From NCBI GenBank assembly GCA_009777515.1, contig WRLR01000020.1, positions 1 through 46,921 on the forward strand: a stretch of DNA of 46,921 nt. The letters are read 5' to 3'. Position numbers and translations under genes: made by a program. The notes below the pieces were generated by a model that saw only the letters and a list, made by a program, of their open reading frames with translations, was not told where the DNA came from and ran no database searches. Shown one piece after another: positions 32,876 through 40,700 of the stretch. This stretch comes from Oscillospiraceae bacterium (GTDB taxonomy: Bacteria > Bacillota > Clostridia > WRLR01). Every line of letters begins with the position of its first letter. Within the stretch, counting starts at the first letter, position 1.

Positions 32876-34227
32876 ACTTGTGTTTTGATTACGAAGGAAA
32901 AAGACTCGGGCGACACTACATATGTCTCAATCGTGGATGTCTTATACGCCGTGTGGTACAGGTAGCGTGTCCCGTGCGCCAGCCAGGGACTTAGGTTCAG
33001 CAGTGATCCCGGTTCAACTATCAGCGAGTAGCTAAACATCGAGGCATCAAGCGTGTCATTGCCGTTTACCGGCATGAAATACATTTCCATGATATCGACC
33101 GTCTGGCCGGGATTTATTTTCAATATCTTGTCAGGCTCGTAAATGGAGAGCTTCCCGCCAATCGAGCCGCCGCCTGCGCCGCCCCTGATTAGCGTAGAGC
33201 CGAACAAGTCGAACCCATTGATCAGCGCAGTGCTATATCGTTTAAACTCGGCTATGCTGGTGACGGCGCCGCCGGAGCTAAAATACGACCCCGTGGCTTT
33301 GTCGTACGGCGCCACTTTGCCACTGTAAGACATGGCGGCGCTGATCCCCATTATGGAAAGCTGGCGCTGCGCGTTGCCATTGTAAATTTGAACGGTCGCG
33401 GTTATCAGCTTTGTCGTGGGGTTCTGCGACAACTGCGTGATATATTTTGTGTTTTGATCCGCGACCAAATCGCCGTTGAGCGCTATCAGCGGGAAACCGT
33501 TCGCCGCCGCGCCTGCAGCTTCCATTTTAAACGACGTGGGCGAAACCACATAGTCCTGATATGCGCTCGCGCCCGATTCGGAATAATGCATAAAGCGCGT
33601 CCCGTTGCCAATCCACGGCGTGCTGTTGAGCAAATAGTTCCTGTCCACTATGTTCGTATAGCCAAACATGCCAAGATCGAGGCTGTCATATCCGTTTATT
33701 GGCATGAAATACAGCTCCACGACGTCGATTTTCTGGCCGGGCGCTACCTTTAGAGTGTAGTCGGGGTGCGCGCATGTGAACGTGCCGCTGACGACCCCGC
33801 CGCCGAAATAGTCCCTCCTGATGTAGGCGGACCCGACTATGTTGAATGGCTCGTACAGCGGTTTGCTGTACCATGCGAACTCAGAGTAGCTGTTGCTCGT
33901 CCTGCCGGCAGCGAACAGCGTTTTGGCAGACTTGAAATAAGGCGCGACCTTTGCGCTGTAGGACATAGATACATTGAGCCCGTGCAGCGCCAGCGGCTCA
34001 CTGCTGTAAATGCTGCCATGCTTCACCTGCACTGTCGCGGTTATCATCTTCGTGACGGGATCCTGCGAAAATGAGGTGATATATTCGGTGTTCGCGTCGG
34101 CCACCAACGCGCCGTTGAGCGCCCTGAGCGGGAAATTCACCCGTGCGGCCGCTACCGGCATTGTAAACATGGAGAAGCACAGCAGCAAGCCGATAAACAA
34201 CGCAATAACTTTTCTACATTTTTTCAT
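32866..34227 (-). CDS. Secreted protein made of two tandem copies of an unrecognised domain
   Basis: Start ATG 34227 has AAAGGA upstream and gives 453 residues; the frame continues to 34272. A signal peptide covers residues 1-27 (MKKCRKVIALFIGLLL, cleaved near PVAAA). The mature part is two copies of a ~200-residue domain: each begins FPLxALNGxLVADxNTxYIT, followed by TKxITATVQ, SMSYSxKVAPY, a GG-rich turn, LKxxPGQxxDxxExYFMPxNGxDxLDxxMF, and SPW..GTR. The second copy ends in a conserved VVSPESFxF. The folding looks beta-rich, of the cohesin or carbohydrate-binding kind, but I cannot assign a family. It has no anchor or LPxTG motif. It is transcribed divergently from the ABC exporter. Confidence 0.82.
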   Translation of the reverse strand: MKKCRKVIALFIGLLLCFSMFTMPVAAARVNFPLRALNGALVADANTEYITSFSQDPVTKMITATVQVKHGSIYSSEPLALHGLNVSMSYSAKVAPYFKSAKTLFAAGRTSNSYSEFAWYSKPLYEPFNIVGSAYIRRDYFGGGVVSGTFTCAHPDYTLKVAPGQKIDVVELYFMPINGYDSLDLGMFGYTNIVDRNYLLNSTPWIGNGTRFMHYSESGASAYQDYVVSPTSFKMEAAGAAANGFPLIALNGDLVADQNTKYITQLSQNPTTKLITATVQIYNGNAQRQLSIMGISAAMSYSGKVAPYDKATGSYFSSGGAVTSIAEFKRYSTALINGFDLFGSTLIRGGAGGGSIGGKLSIYEPDKILKINPGQTVDIMEMYFMPVNGNDTLDASMFSYSLIVEPGSLLNLSPWLAHGTRYLYHTAYKTSTIETYVVSPESFSFVIKTQVVD

Positions 34228-34327
34228 TAAATTCAATCCTTTCGTTAATGTAAATCGCAACGCCAATGCCATAACCAGAAAATTGGACCGAGATAAACAA
34301 CCAGCCGCAATAAATTATACATATATC

Positions 34328-34344
34328 ACCCCGCTTTTTGGGGT
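34328..34344. promoter_or_regulatory. Dyad at the transcription start of the secreted protein gene
   Basis: ACCCC-GCTTTTT-GGGGT overlaps the expected start point (about 34338) of the minus-strand promoter. It could be an operator or a 5'-end stabilising hairpin. Confidence 0.45.
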
Positions 34345-34373
34345 ATTATAACTAATTGTCATTATTTTTGCAA
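34345..34373 (-). promoter_or_regulatory. Sigma-A type promoter for the secreted protein
   Basis: On the minus strand: TTGCAA (34373-34368), a 17-base spacer, then TATAAT (34350-34345). The gene start is about 118 bases downstream. Confidence 0.7.
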
Positions 34374-34448
34374 CATAATATATCTTTATATTCATTTATT
34401 TCTTATGTGAATATTGTGTAAAGATTATTTAAACTTATTCAGTAAAAT

Positions 34449-34478
34449 TTGATAAATATAGATGCGATAATGCATAAT
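34449..34478 (+). promoter_or_regulatory. Possible promoter for the ABC exporter operon
   Basis: TTGATA (34449-34454), an 18-base spacer and CATAAT (34473-34478), about 43 bases ahead of the chosen TTG start. The match is moderate. Confidence 0.45.
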
Positions 34479-34520
34479 AATAAATAATGAAGCTTGTTAA
34501 TTAGAAAGGATGCAGCTATT

Positions 34521-36377
34521 TTGACGACTAGGGATGTAAAAAACGGAGCATTATTACGGCGGGGGGCTAAACTGCGGCTGACAAGATACTTAAAGCCTTA
34601 CGCGCTCTACGTTATACTGGCTCCGCTCATGATGGCGCTTGAAGTGTTTATGGACTTGCAACAACCGGCCATGATGGCGATCGTGGTCAACGACGGCATA
34701 TTGGGCGCCGACATGGGCGTCATATTCTCCACGTGCATAAAAATGCTCGCCGCAGCCATCATAGGCATGGTGGGCGGCTTTGGCTGCACCGTGTTCGCCA
34801 TGCTTGCATCGATGAACTACGGCGCGGACATAAGGGGCGATCTGTTCCGGAAGGTCGCGGATTTCTCGTTCGACGACATCGACAAGTTTTCCACAGGCTC
34901 GCTTGTCACGCGGCTCACGAACGACGTCACGCAGTTGGTCAACATGATCGGCATGGCGCTCCGGATGTTCGTCCGCTCGCCGCTCCTGTGCATCGGCGGC
35001 ATCTATATGGCGCTGTCCATCAGCATCAGGTACGGCGTCATACTGCTCATATGCATCCCGTTTATTGTCATCACCATTATTATAATATTCAGAAAAATTA
35101 CGCCTGTTTTCACCGCCATCCAGCAAAAACTCGACAGGCTGAACGCGATATTGCAAGAAAACCTGTCCGGCGTCCGCGTGATCAAAGCATTCGTGCGGGG
35201 CGAGCATGAAAAAAAGCGATTCGGCACGGCCAACGAAGATTTGACCAACAGCGGTCTATACGCCATGAGGATCATGGCCATCGTCAGCCCGATCATGATG
35301 GTGATGATGAACGCGGTCGTCATCGCCGTGATATACATTGGGGGTTATCAGGTGCAGGCGACCCAGATGCGCGTCGGCGACGTCATGGCCGCCATCTCAT
35401 ATATGACGCAGATACTGATGAGTTTTATGATGCTGGGCATGGTATTCGCCTCCGTGCCGCGCGCCAAGGCGTCGGCGGACAGGGTGCGTGCGGTGCTGAG
35501 CACGGACCCGGCCATTGCGGGCGGCAGCTATGACGAAGCGATAAAGCATGGCGGCATCGTGTTTGACAACGTGTCATTTTCCTATTCCGGCGGTTCCGGC
35601 GAGCCCGTGCTGAAAAATATATCGCTAAAAATTGAACCGGGCGAACATGTTGGGCTGCTGGGGGCGACTGGCTCCGGCAAAAGCTCGCTGGTCGGCCTCA
35701 TCCCGCGCTTTTACGACGTCACGGGCGGCAGGATACTGATCGACGGCGTCGACGTCAAGGACTACAGCCTGACCGCGCTTCGCTCGCGGATCGGCTTCGT
35801 GCTGCAGGAGTCGGTGCTGTTTAGCGGCACGATTGCTGAAAATATCCGATGGGGCGACCCTGGCGCGAGCGACGGCGACGTCGTCGAGGCGGCGCAGGCG
35901 GCACAGGCGGACGAGTTCATCGGGGCCATGGCGGACGGCTATGATTCCCTCCTCAGCCAAGGGGGGCTCACGCTCTCCGGCGGACAGAAGCAGCGCGCCT
36001 GCATCGCGCGGGCGCTGCTGAAAAAGCCAAAGATTCTCATAATGGACGACAGCGCGTCTGCGCTGGACCTGGGCACGGAGGGCAGGTTGAACGCGGCGAT
36101 AAACGCGCTGCATAGGGGCGGAGCGAGCGCGGGCGCAGTTGCTGGCGCGGGCGCGGGCGACGGCGCAGAGGCAGACAGCGGCGCCCACGCATCCCGTTCG
36201 ACCCGCATTACAATCGCCCAGCGCATAGCGTCCGTCGTCAATACTGACAGGATATATGTCATACACAACGGCGAGATTGCCGCAGCCGGGACCAATGACG
36301 AACTGCTGTCCGGCAGCGAGATATACCGCGACATATACGAATCACAAATGGGCCTGGGGGGCGTCGCCAATGGATAA
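34521..36377 (+). CDS. ABC exporter half-transporter with degenerate ATP site (BmrC/LmrC-like)
   Basis: Membrane-spanning domain plus ATPase domain, 618 residues. TTG 34521 is chosen because AGAAAGGA (34503-34510) precedes it; a TTG at 34494 lies upstream of that site. Six membrane segments fall within ~1-315. The ATPase has Walker A GATGSGKS, signature LSGGQKQR and Walker B ILIMDDSASALD. The catalytic Glu is Asp and the H-loop His is Gln (TIAQRI), which marks the non-hydrolysing partner of a heterodimer. A ~28-residue Ala/Gly-rich insert, coded around 36115-36200, separates the D-loop from the switch region. It overlaps the next gene by eight bases. The exported substrate is unknown; multidrug or lipid export is usual in this class. 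Confidence 0.92.
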   Translation: MTTRDVKNGALLRRGAKLRLTRYLKPYALYVILAPLMMALEVFMDLQQPAMMAIVVNDGILGADMGVIFSTCIKMLAAAIIGMVGGFGCTVFAMLASMNYGADIRGDLFRKVADFSFDDIDKFSTGSLVTRLTNDVTQLVNMIGMALRMFVRSPLLCIGGIYMALSISIRYGVILLICIPFIVITIIIIFRKITPVFTAIQQKLDRLNAILQENLSGVRVIKAFVRGEHEKKRFGTANEDLTNSGLYAMRIMAIVSPIMMVMMNAVVIAVIYIGGYQVQATQMRVGDVMAAISYMTQILMSFMMLGMVFASVPRAKASADRVRAVLSTDPAIAGGSYDEAIKHGGIVFDNVSFSYSGGSGEPVLKNISLKIEPGEHVGLLGATGSGKSSLVGLIPRFYDVTGGRILIDGVDVKDYSLTALRSRIGFVLQESVLFSGTIAENIRWGDPGASDGDVVEAAQAAQADEFIGAMADGYDSLLSQGGLTLSGGQKQRACIARALLKKPKILIMDDSASALDLGTEGRLNAAINALHRGGASAGAVAGAGAGDGAEADSGAHASRSTRITIAQRIASVVNTDRIYVIHNGEIAAAGTNDELLSGSEIYRDIYESQMGLGGVANG

Positions 36378-38346
36378 AAACAGTTCGAAAAATGGGAACG
36401 GCCGCAATGATGATAACCGCCAAGGAACGGCAGCGGTGAAGACGCCGGGACAGACACAGCCACAAGGTCAACGCCCGCAGCAGGGGCAAAACCAGCCCCG
36501 CTTCTTCGGGCGGCCCCCGCCGGGCATGATGGGGCTCCTAGTGGAAAAGCCGAAGCATATATGGAAAACATTAAAACGCATTATCGTGTACATCGGTACG
36601 CAAAAATACGCGTTGATCGGGCTAATCGCAATGGTCACGGCCTCCTCGTCGCTGTCGCTCGTGATGCCCGTGCTGCAGAAAGAAGCCATCAACACGATCA
36701 CATTTGGCGAGGGCGTCGGGATTGATTTTGCGAGGCTCAGGCTCAACTTGATATACATGGGCGTACTGTTTGCCGTCACCGCAGGGATAACGCTGGTGCA
36801 GGGCCTGTTGTCGGCGTCGGTTTCGCAAAAAACGGTAAAAATCATGCGCGCCGACATGATGGCCAAGCTGCAGGGCCTGCAGGTCCGGTTTTTTGACTCG
36901 CGCACGCACGGCGAGATCATGAGCAGGCTGACCAACGACGTCGACAACATTTCCAACTGCATATCCCAGAGCATGTCCTCCCTCTTTTCGGGCGTGATCA
37001 CCATTGTCGGCTCGCTGGCCATGATGCTGTACTACAGCCGGCTGATGACCATCATCAGCCTCGCGATAGTTCCGGCGGGCATATTCGTGACAAAAAAAAT
37101 ATCGTCCAAAACCCGCGTATATTTCGGCAACCAGCAAAAACGGCTCGGGGAGCTGAACGGGCATATCGAGGAGATGGTCACCGGCCAAAAAACGGTCATT
37201 GCCTTCAACAGGCAGGCAAAGTCGGTGGAGCAGTTCGACGCCATAAACGCGCAGCTCCGGCGCGAAAGCATTTTGGCACAAATCTTCTCAGGCGCTATAG
37301 GGCCGCTGATGAATGTGCTGAACAATCTGTCGTTTGCCTGCGTCGCCATAGCGGGCGGCGTCCTCATGATGTTTCAGGGGGCGATATCGGAGAGTCTCGT
37401 GCTGACGATCCTGTGCGGCAGCATATCCATCGGGACGATCCAGCTTTTCATCAACCTTTCGCGCCAGTTCTCCCGCCCGATTAACGAGCTGGCCAACCTG
37501 TTCAATGTGATCCAGTCGGCGATAGCCGGGGCGGAGCGCGTATTTGACGTAATGGACCAGGAACCGGAGGACGACAGCGGGGAGCTGGCAGCGGCAAAGG
37601 ACGATGTCTTGGGCAATGTGGAATTCAAGGATGTGTATTTTGGGTACGACCCGGAGCAGCCTGTGTTGAAGGGTTTTTCCATTGACGTAAAAGCCGGGCA
37701 GAAAATAGCGCTGGTCGGGCCGACGGGCGCCGGGAAAACGACGGTCGTGAACCTGCTCACGCGCTTCTACGACATAAACAGCGGTTCGATACTGCTCGAC
37801 GGCGCTGATATCCGCGATATGAAAAAAGACGATTTGCGCCGCGCCATCGGCATCGTGCTACAGGACACGGTACTTTTTACGGGCACGATCAGCGACAACA
37901 TCCGTTACGGCAGGCTGGAGGCCACGGACGGCGAGATTATGCGGGCTGCGGCGACGGCGCGGGCTGACGGGTTCATAGCGCTCCTGCACGACGGCTACGA
38001 AACGCAGCTATCGGAGTCGGGCGGAAACTTGAGCCAGGGGCAGCGCCAGCTCATCTCCATTGCACGCGCGGTGCTGGCCGACCCGAAAATCCTCATCCTT
38101 GACGAGGCGACGTCCAGCGTCGACACAAGGACAGAGATGCACATCCAGCAGGCCATGCAGGAGCTGATGAGCAACAGAACGTGTTTTATCATTGCTCACA
38201 GGCTCTCGACCGTCCGAAACGCCGACAACATCCTCGTCGTGAACGACGGGCGCATCGTGGAGAGCGGCAGCCACGACGCGCTGATGGAGCTTCGCGGCGA
38301 CTACTACGCATTGTATCAAAGGCAGTTGGCGCACACGGCCACATAG
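36370..38346 (+). CDS. ABC exporter half-transporter with intact ATP site (BmrD/LmrD-like)
   Basis: Partner half-transporter of 658 residues. ATG 36370 overlaps the end of the first gene and follows a GGGGGG stretch. An N-terminal cytoplasmic extension (~1-70) is rich in Gln, Pro, Asn and Gly. Membrane segments lie at ~85-380. The ATPase has Walker A GPTGAGKTT, signature LSQGQRQL, Walker B ILILDEATSSVD with the catalytic Glu, and H-loop IAHRLST. With the upstream gene it makes one consensus and one degenerate ATP site, as in LmrCD and TmrAB. Its stop codon is the start of a 36-bp tandem repeat that runs into the convergent DUF3006 gene. Confidence 0.94.
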   Translation: MDKNSSKNGNGRNDDNRQGTAAVKTPGQTQPQGQRPQQGQNQPRFFGRPPPGMMGLLVEKPKHIWKTLKRIIVYIGTQKYALIGLIAMVTASSSLSLVMPVLQKEAINTITFGEGVGIDFARLRLNLIYMGVLFAVTAGITLVQGLLSASVSQKTVKIMRADMMAKLQGLQVRFFDSRTHGEIMSRLTNDVDNISNCISQSMSSLFSGVITIVGSLAMMLYYSRLMTIISLAIVPAGIFVTKKISSKTRVYFGNQQKRLGELNGHIEEMVTGQKTVIAFNRQAKSVEQFDAINAQLRRESILAQIFSGAIGPLMNVLNNLSFACVAIAGGVLMMFQGAISESLVLTILCGSISIGTIQLFINLSRQFSRPINELANLFNVIQSAIAGAERVFDVMDQEPEDDSGELAAAKDDVLGNVEFKDVYFGYDPEQPVLKGFSIDVKAGQKIALVGPTGAGKTTVVNLLTRFYDINSGSILLDGADIRDMKKDDLRRAIGIVLQDTVLFTGTISDNIRYGRLEATDGEIMRAAATARADGFIALLHDGYETQLSESGGNLSQGQRQLISIARAVLADPKILILDEATSSVDTRTEMHIQQAMQELMSNRTCFIIAHRLSTVRNADNILVVNDGRIVESGSHDALMELRGDYYALYQRQLAHTAT

Positions 38347-38453
38347 GGCGCCGCAACAGTGTTCGGAATTATTATTACATAGGACGCCGCACGCGCGTTC
38401 TGCGTTATTACTATATCGTGCGCCGCACGCGCGTTCCGAGCTATTGCCACATA
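38346..38453. repeat. 36-bp tandem repeat, 3 copies, bridging two convergent genes
   Basis: Units at 38346-38381, 38382-38417 and 38418-38453 share GCGCCGCA, GCGCGTTC and TATTACTATAT-like blocks with several differences. The first unit begins at the last base of the ABC exporter stop codon. The last one includes the stop and last codons of the minus-strand DUF3006 gene (stop at 38441-38443). Confidence 0.88.
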
Positions 38454-38701
38454 TCTTTTGTGAGGTCGTGGATATAGGCGGTCCTGCGCACGGTGGCTTG
38501 GGCGTCGTAATGGTATCGGTCGTGTTTTTTACAATAATAGATGACAGCGCCTTCGCCGGCGCGACAATCGATTTGACTTTTTGGCACATTGACGTGCGTG
38601 GGTTCCCCGTCGCCCTCGCACACGGCGAAATCGCCTTCGAAGCGGTCGATTATCAGGCGGCCCGGCCCGATGTCCGGGGTATGTCGCGGTGCTTTATTCA
38701 T
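38441..38701 (-). CDS. DUF3006-family protein
   Basis: Small 86-residue protein. The N-terminal LIIDRFEGDFAVCEGDGE is typical of DUF3006, followed by a HVNVPKSQID segment. Beyond it the protein is less conserved, and the final residues KDMWQ fall in the third copy of the 36-bp repeat. ATG 38701 follows GAGGGG and overlaps the stop of the upstream metallo-hydrolase gene by eight bases, so the two are co-translated. DUF3006 genes commonly sit next to ComEC-like metallo-beta-lactamase genes; their role is not known to me. Confidence 0.82.
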   Translation of the reverse strand: MNKAPRHTPDIGPGRLIIDRFEGDFAVCEGDGEPTHVNVPKSQIDCRAGEGAVIYYCKKHDRYHYDAQATVRRTAYIHDLTKDMWQ

Positions 38702-39896
38702 TTTGTTCCCCTCTTTCGACATAGATGGAATATTCCCTGGGAGCATTGGCGCCGGGCGATGGCTCGGCGGCGCTTTCGGCGTTGCGTCCGGCGGCGCTTC
38801 CGGCGGCGTTTCCGCCAGGGCTTTCGGCGAGCGCGAATGTGACTGTCCCCGATATGTCGGTGCGCAGCACGGAGACGCCGCGCTCAGCCAGCAGTTCCAA
38901 AACGCTTGCGTCAGGATGTCCGTACGGGTTGTCGCCGCCGCACTGTATGATGGCGTACACGGGGTTCACGGCTGACAGAAAATCGGCGCCCGTGGACGTC
39001 GCGCTGCCGTGGTGCCCGACCTTCAGCACGTCCGCGCGGAGATCCGCGCCGGAGTCGAGCAAGAAACGTTCCGCGTCCCGTTCCGCATCGCCCGTGATCA
39101 GGAAGGACGGGCCCTCAGAAAACACCGCTTTTATAATGATGGAGTTGTCGTTGATGCTGCCTTCCCCGCCGGGCCGGGGGCCCAGGAACATCAGCTTCAG
39201 CCCATCCGAAACAACAAGCTCGTCGCCGGGCGAAGGGGCGGTAATCCGCAGCCCCTTTTCGGCCGCCGCCGTGATGGTTTTTTCGAACTGTTTTGTATTG
39301 TTTGTCACCCTCGGCATGTATAGAGCGCCTATTTCGTACGAATCGATGACGGAGGCCAACCCGCCAATGTGGTCGCTGTGCGGGTGGGTGCCTATCAGGG
39401 CGTCGATTTTCGTGACGCCGCGCGCGTCGAGCTGCCGTAGCACCGCATCGGCATATGCCTCCTCGCCCGCGTCAATCAGCACCGCCCCTCCGTCGCCGCC
39501 CGTTATTAGAATGGAGTCCCCCTGCCCGACGTCGATGAAGCAGACCGCTGCGCGGTTGCCCTCAACCGCGCCGTAGCCCACGTTCGCCGCGCCCGCTGGC
39601 GGGCGGTTCGTTTCGGCCCTGATATAAAAGAACGCATAGATGATCGCGGCAAGCGCGGCGATCAGCAGCATCAGGACGCGAGCGTTGTCCCTGCGCGTGC
39701 GTCGAATGCGCGGCGGCGGCAGTTTTACACCTGTCGCGTAACCGCGAACGCCACTGCCTCGCCCGCCGCTGCCAGTACCGCCGCCGCGACTGCCACTGGT
39801 ACCGCCGCTATTGAAACCGCGACCGCCGCTGGTACCGGTGCCGCCGCCGGTACCGCCAGTTGCGCCGGTTCTTTTTCCGTCCCTTTTATTATCCAT
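38694..39896 (-). CDS. ComEC-like metallo-beta-lactamase-fold hydrolase, membrane-anchored
   Basis: 400 residues from ATG 39896; the frame continues to 39959. The N-terminal ~60 residues are a Gly/Thr/Ser-rich low-complexity region that stays in the cytoplasm, followed by a membrane segment (~75-93, VLMLLIAALAAIIYAFF). The outer part is the hydrolase domain: FIDVGQGDSILI, metal-binding THPHSDHIGG, ITGDAERDAE and GHHGSATSTG. These match the C-terminal domain of ComEC and its stand-alone relatives. A Gly/Ala-rich spacer precedes the last ~15 residues. ComEC itself degrades one DNA strand in competence, but the stand-alone class has no firm role. Cotranscribed with DUF3006. Confidence 0.87.
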   Translation of the reverse strand: MDNKRDGKRTGATGGTGGGTGTSGGRGFNSGGTSGSRGGGTGSGGRGSGVRGYATGVKLPPPRIRRTRRDNARVLMLLIAALAAIIYAFFYIRAETNRPPAGAANVGYGAVEGNRAAVCFIDVGQGDSILITGGDGGAVLIDAGEEAYADAVLRQLDARGVTKIDALIGTHPHSDHIGGLASVIDSYEIGALYMPRVTNNTKQFEKTITAAAEKGLRITAPSPGDELVVSDGLKLMFLGPRPGGEGSINDNSIIIKAVFSEGPSFLITGDAERDAERFLLDSGADLRADVLKVGHHGSATSTGADFLSAVNPVYAIIQCGGDNPYGHPDASVLELLAERGVSVLRTDISGTVTFALAESPGGNAAGSAAGRNAESAAEPSPGANAPREYSIYVERGEQNE

Positions 39897-39936
39897 GCCC
39901 ACCGCAAATATTATTAAAATATAAAAACATACAAAA

Positions 39937-39959
39937 ATGCCAAGCTGTTCGCCTGGCAT
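39937..39959 (-). terminator. Rho-independent terminator of the che operon
   Basis: On the minus strand the transcript would read AUGCCAGGC-GAACA-GCUUGGCAU: nine base pairs including one G-U, a five-base loop, then UUUUGUAUGUUUUU. It stands between cheW and the metallo-hydrolase gene, so it likely ends the cheY-cheA-cheW transcript. Confidence 0.65.
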
Positions 39960-40044
39960 TATTATACAACAATATGCGTAATAATATGTGATGCATGTGG
40001 GCGTTCAGCCCAAAATAGGAATGGTTCGCCATACCCGGGTACAA

Positions 40045-40121
40045 GGCGCGATGAAGACATCGCGCCCTACGATTAATTTTGCGGCGCGATAAAGCCAACT
40101 GCGTTGACTGGACATCGCGCC
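40045..40121. repeat. Short palindromic repeat, copies 2 and 3
   Basis: GGCGCGATG-AAGA-CATCGCGCC at 40045-40066 is identical to the copy at 30435-30456, including the CTACG that follows. A related third copy has arms GGCGCGAT (40083-40090) and ATCGCGCC (40114-40121) separated by 23 bases. These lie between cheW and the metallo-hydrolase gene. Confidence 0.85.
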
Positions 40122-40144
40122 ATACGAATTGGTTTGAGGCGCGT

Positions 40145-40648
40145 CTACGCTACGTCGAATTCTATGCCTGTGTCTTCGCTTATTAGCTTTTCGCAGTTCA
40201 GGATTTGCACGATCTTGTCCGTCATCCTGCCGATGCCGCTGACGTACTTCTGGTGGAAATTGCGCTGCGCGACGGGCGGCTCGATTACGCTCTCATGGGG
40301 TATGGCGCAGCAGGACGCCACCGAGTCGACAATGAAACCTATCGACAGGTCCTTTATCTGAAGCACTATAACACACGTCCTGTCATTGTAGTCCATCGGG
40401 TCCTTTTGGAAGCGCAACCGCACGTCGATGACGGGGATGATCTGCCCGCGCAGGTTAATGATCCCCTTTACAAAAACGGGCAGGTCGGGCACGAAGGTTA
40501 TCGCCAGAATCCCGATTATTTCCGTCACATAGCTGATGTTGATGCCGAATTCGTCCTCCGCCAGCATGAATGTCAAATACATTTCATCGAGCGACTCTTC
40601 GGGCTCATCTTCAAACTCGACGTGGCTGTTGTCTATTTCATCGTTCAT
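40145..40648 (-). CDS. cheW: Chemotaxis coupling protein CheW
   Basis: Adaptor that links chemoreceptors to the CheA kinase. It has 167 residues, the normal size. After a ~20-residue acidic lead, the CheW fold is recognised by YLTFMLAEDEFGINISYVTEI, VKGIINLRGQIIPVIDVR and IGFIVDSV. GGGAGGT precedes the ATG by eight bases. It is the third gene of a cheY-cheA-cheW unit on the minus strand, 52 bases after cheA. No receptor, cheR, cheB or flagellar gene is visible, so other parts of the pathway must be elsewhere. Confidence 0.94.
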   Translation of the reverse strand: MNDEIDNSHVEFEDEPEESLDEMYLTFMLAEDEFGINISYVTEIIGILAITFVPDLPVFVKGIINLRGQIIPVIDVRLRFQKDPMDYNDRTCVIVLQIKDLSIGFIVDSVASCCAIPHESVIEPPVAQRNFHQKYVSGIGRMTDKIVQILNCEKLISEDTGIEFDVA

Positions 40649-40700
40649 CTACGATACCTCCCATAGCATAATTTATGACCAAACCACAGAATCACAGACA

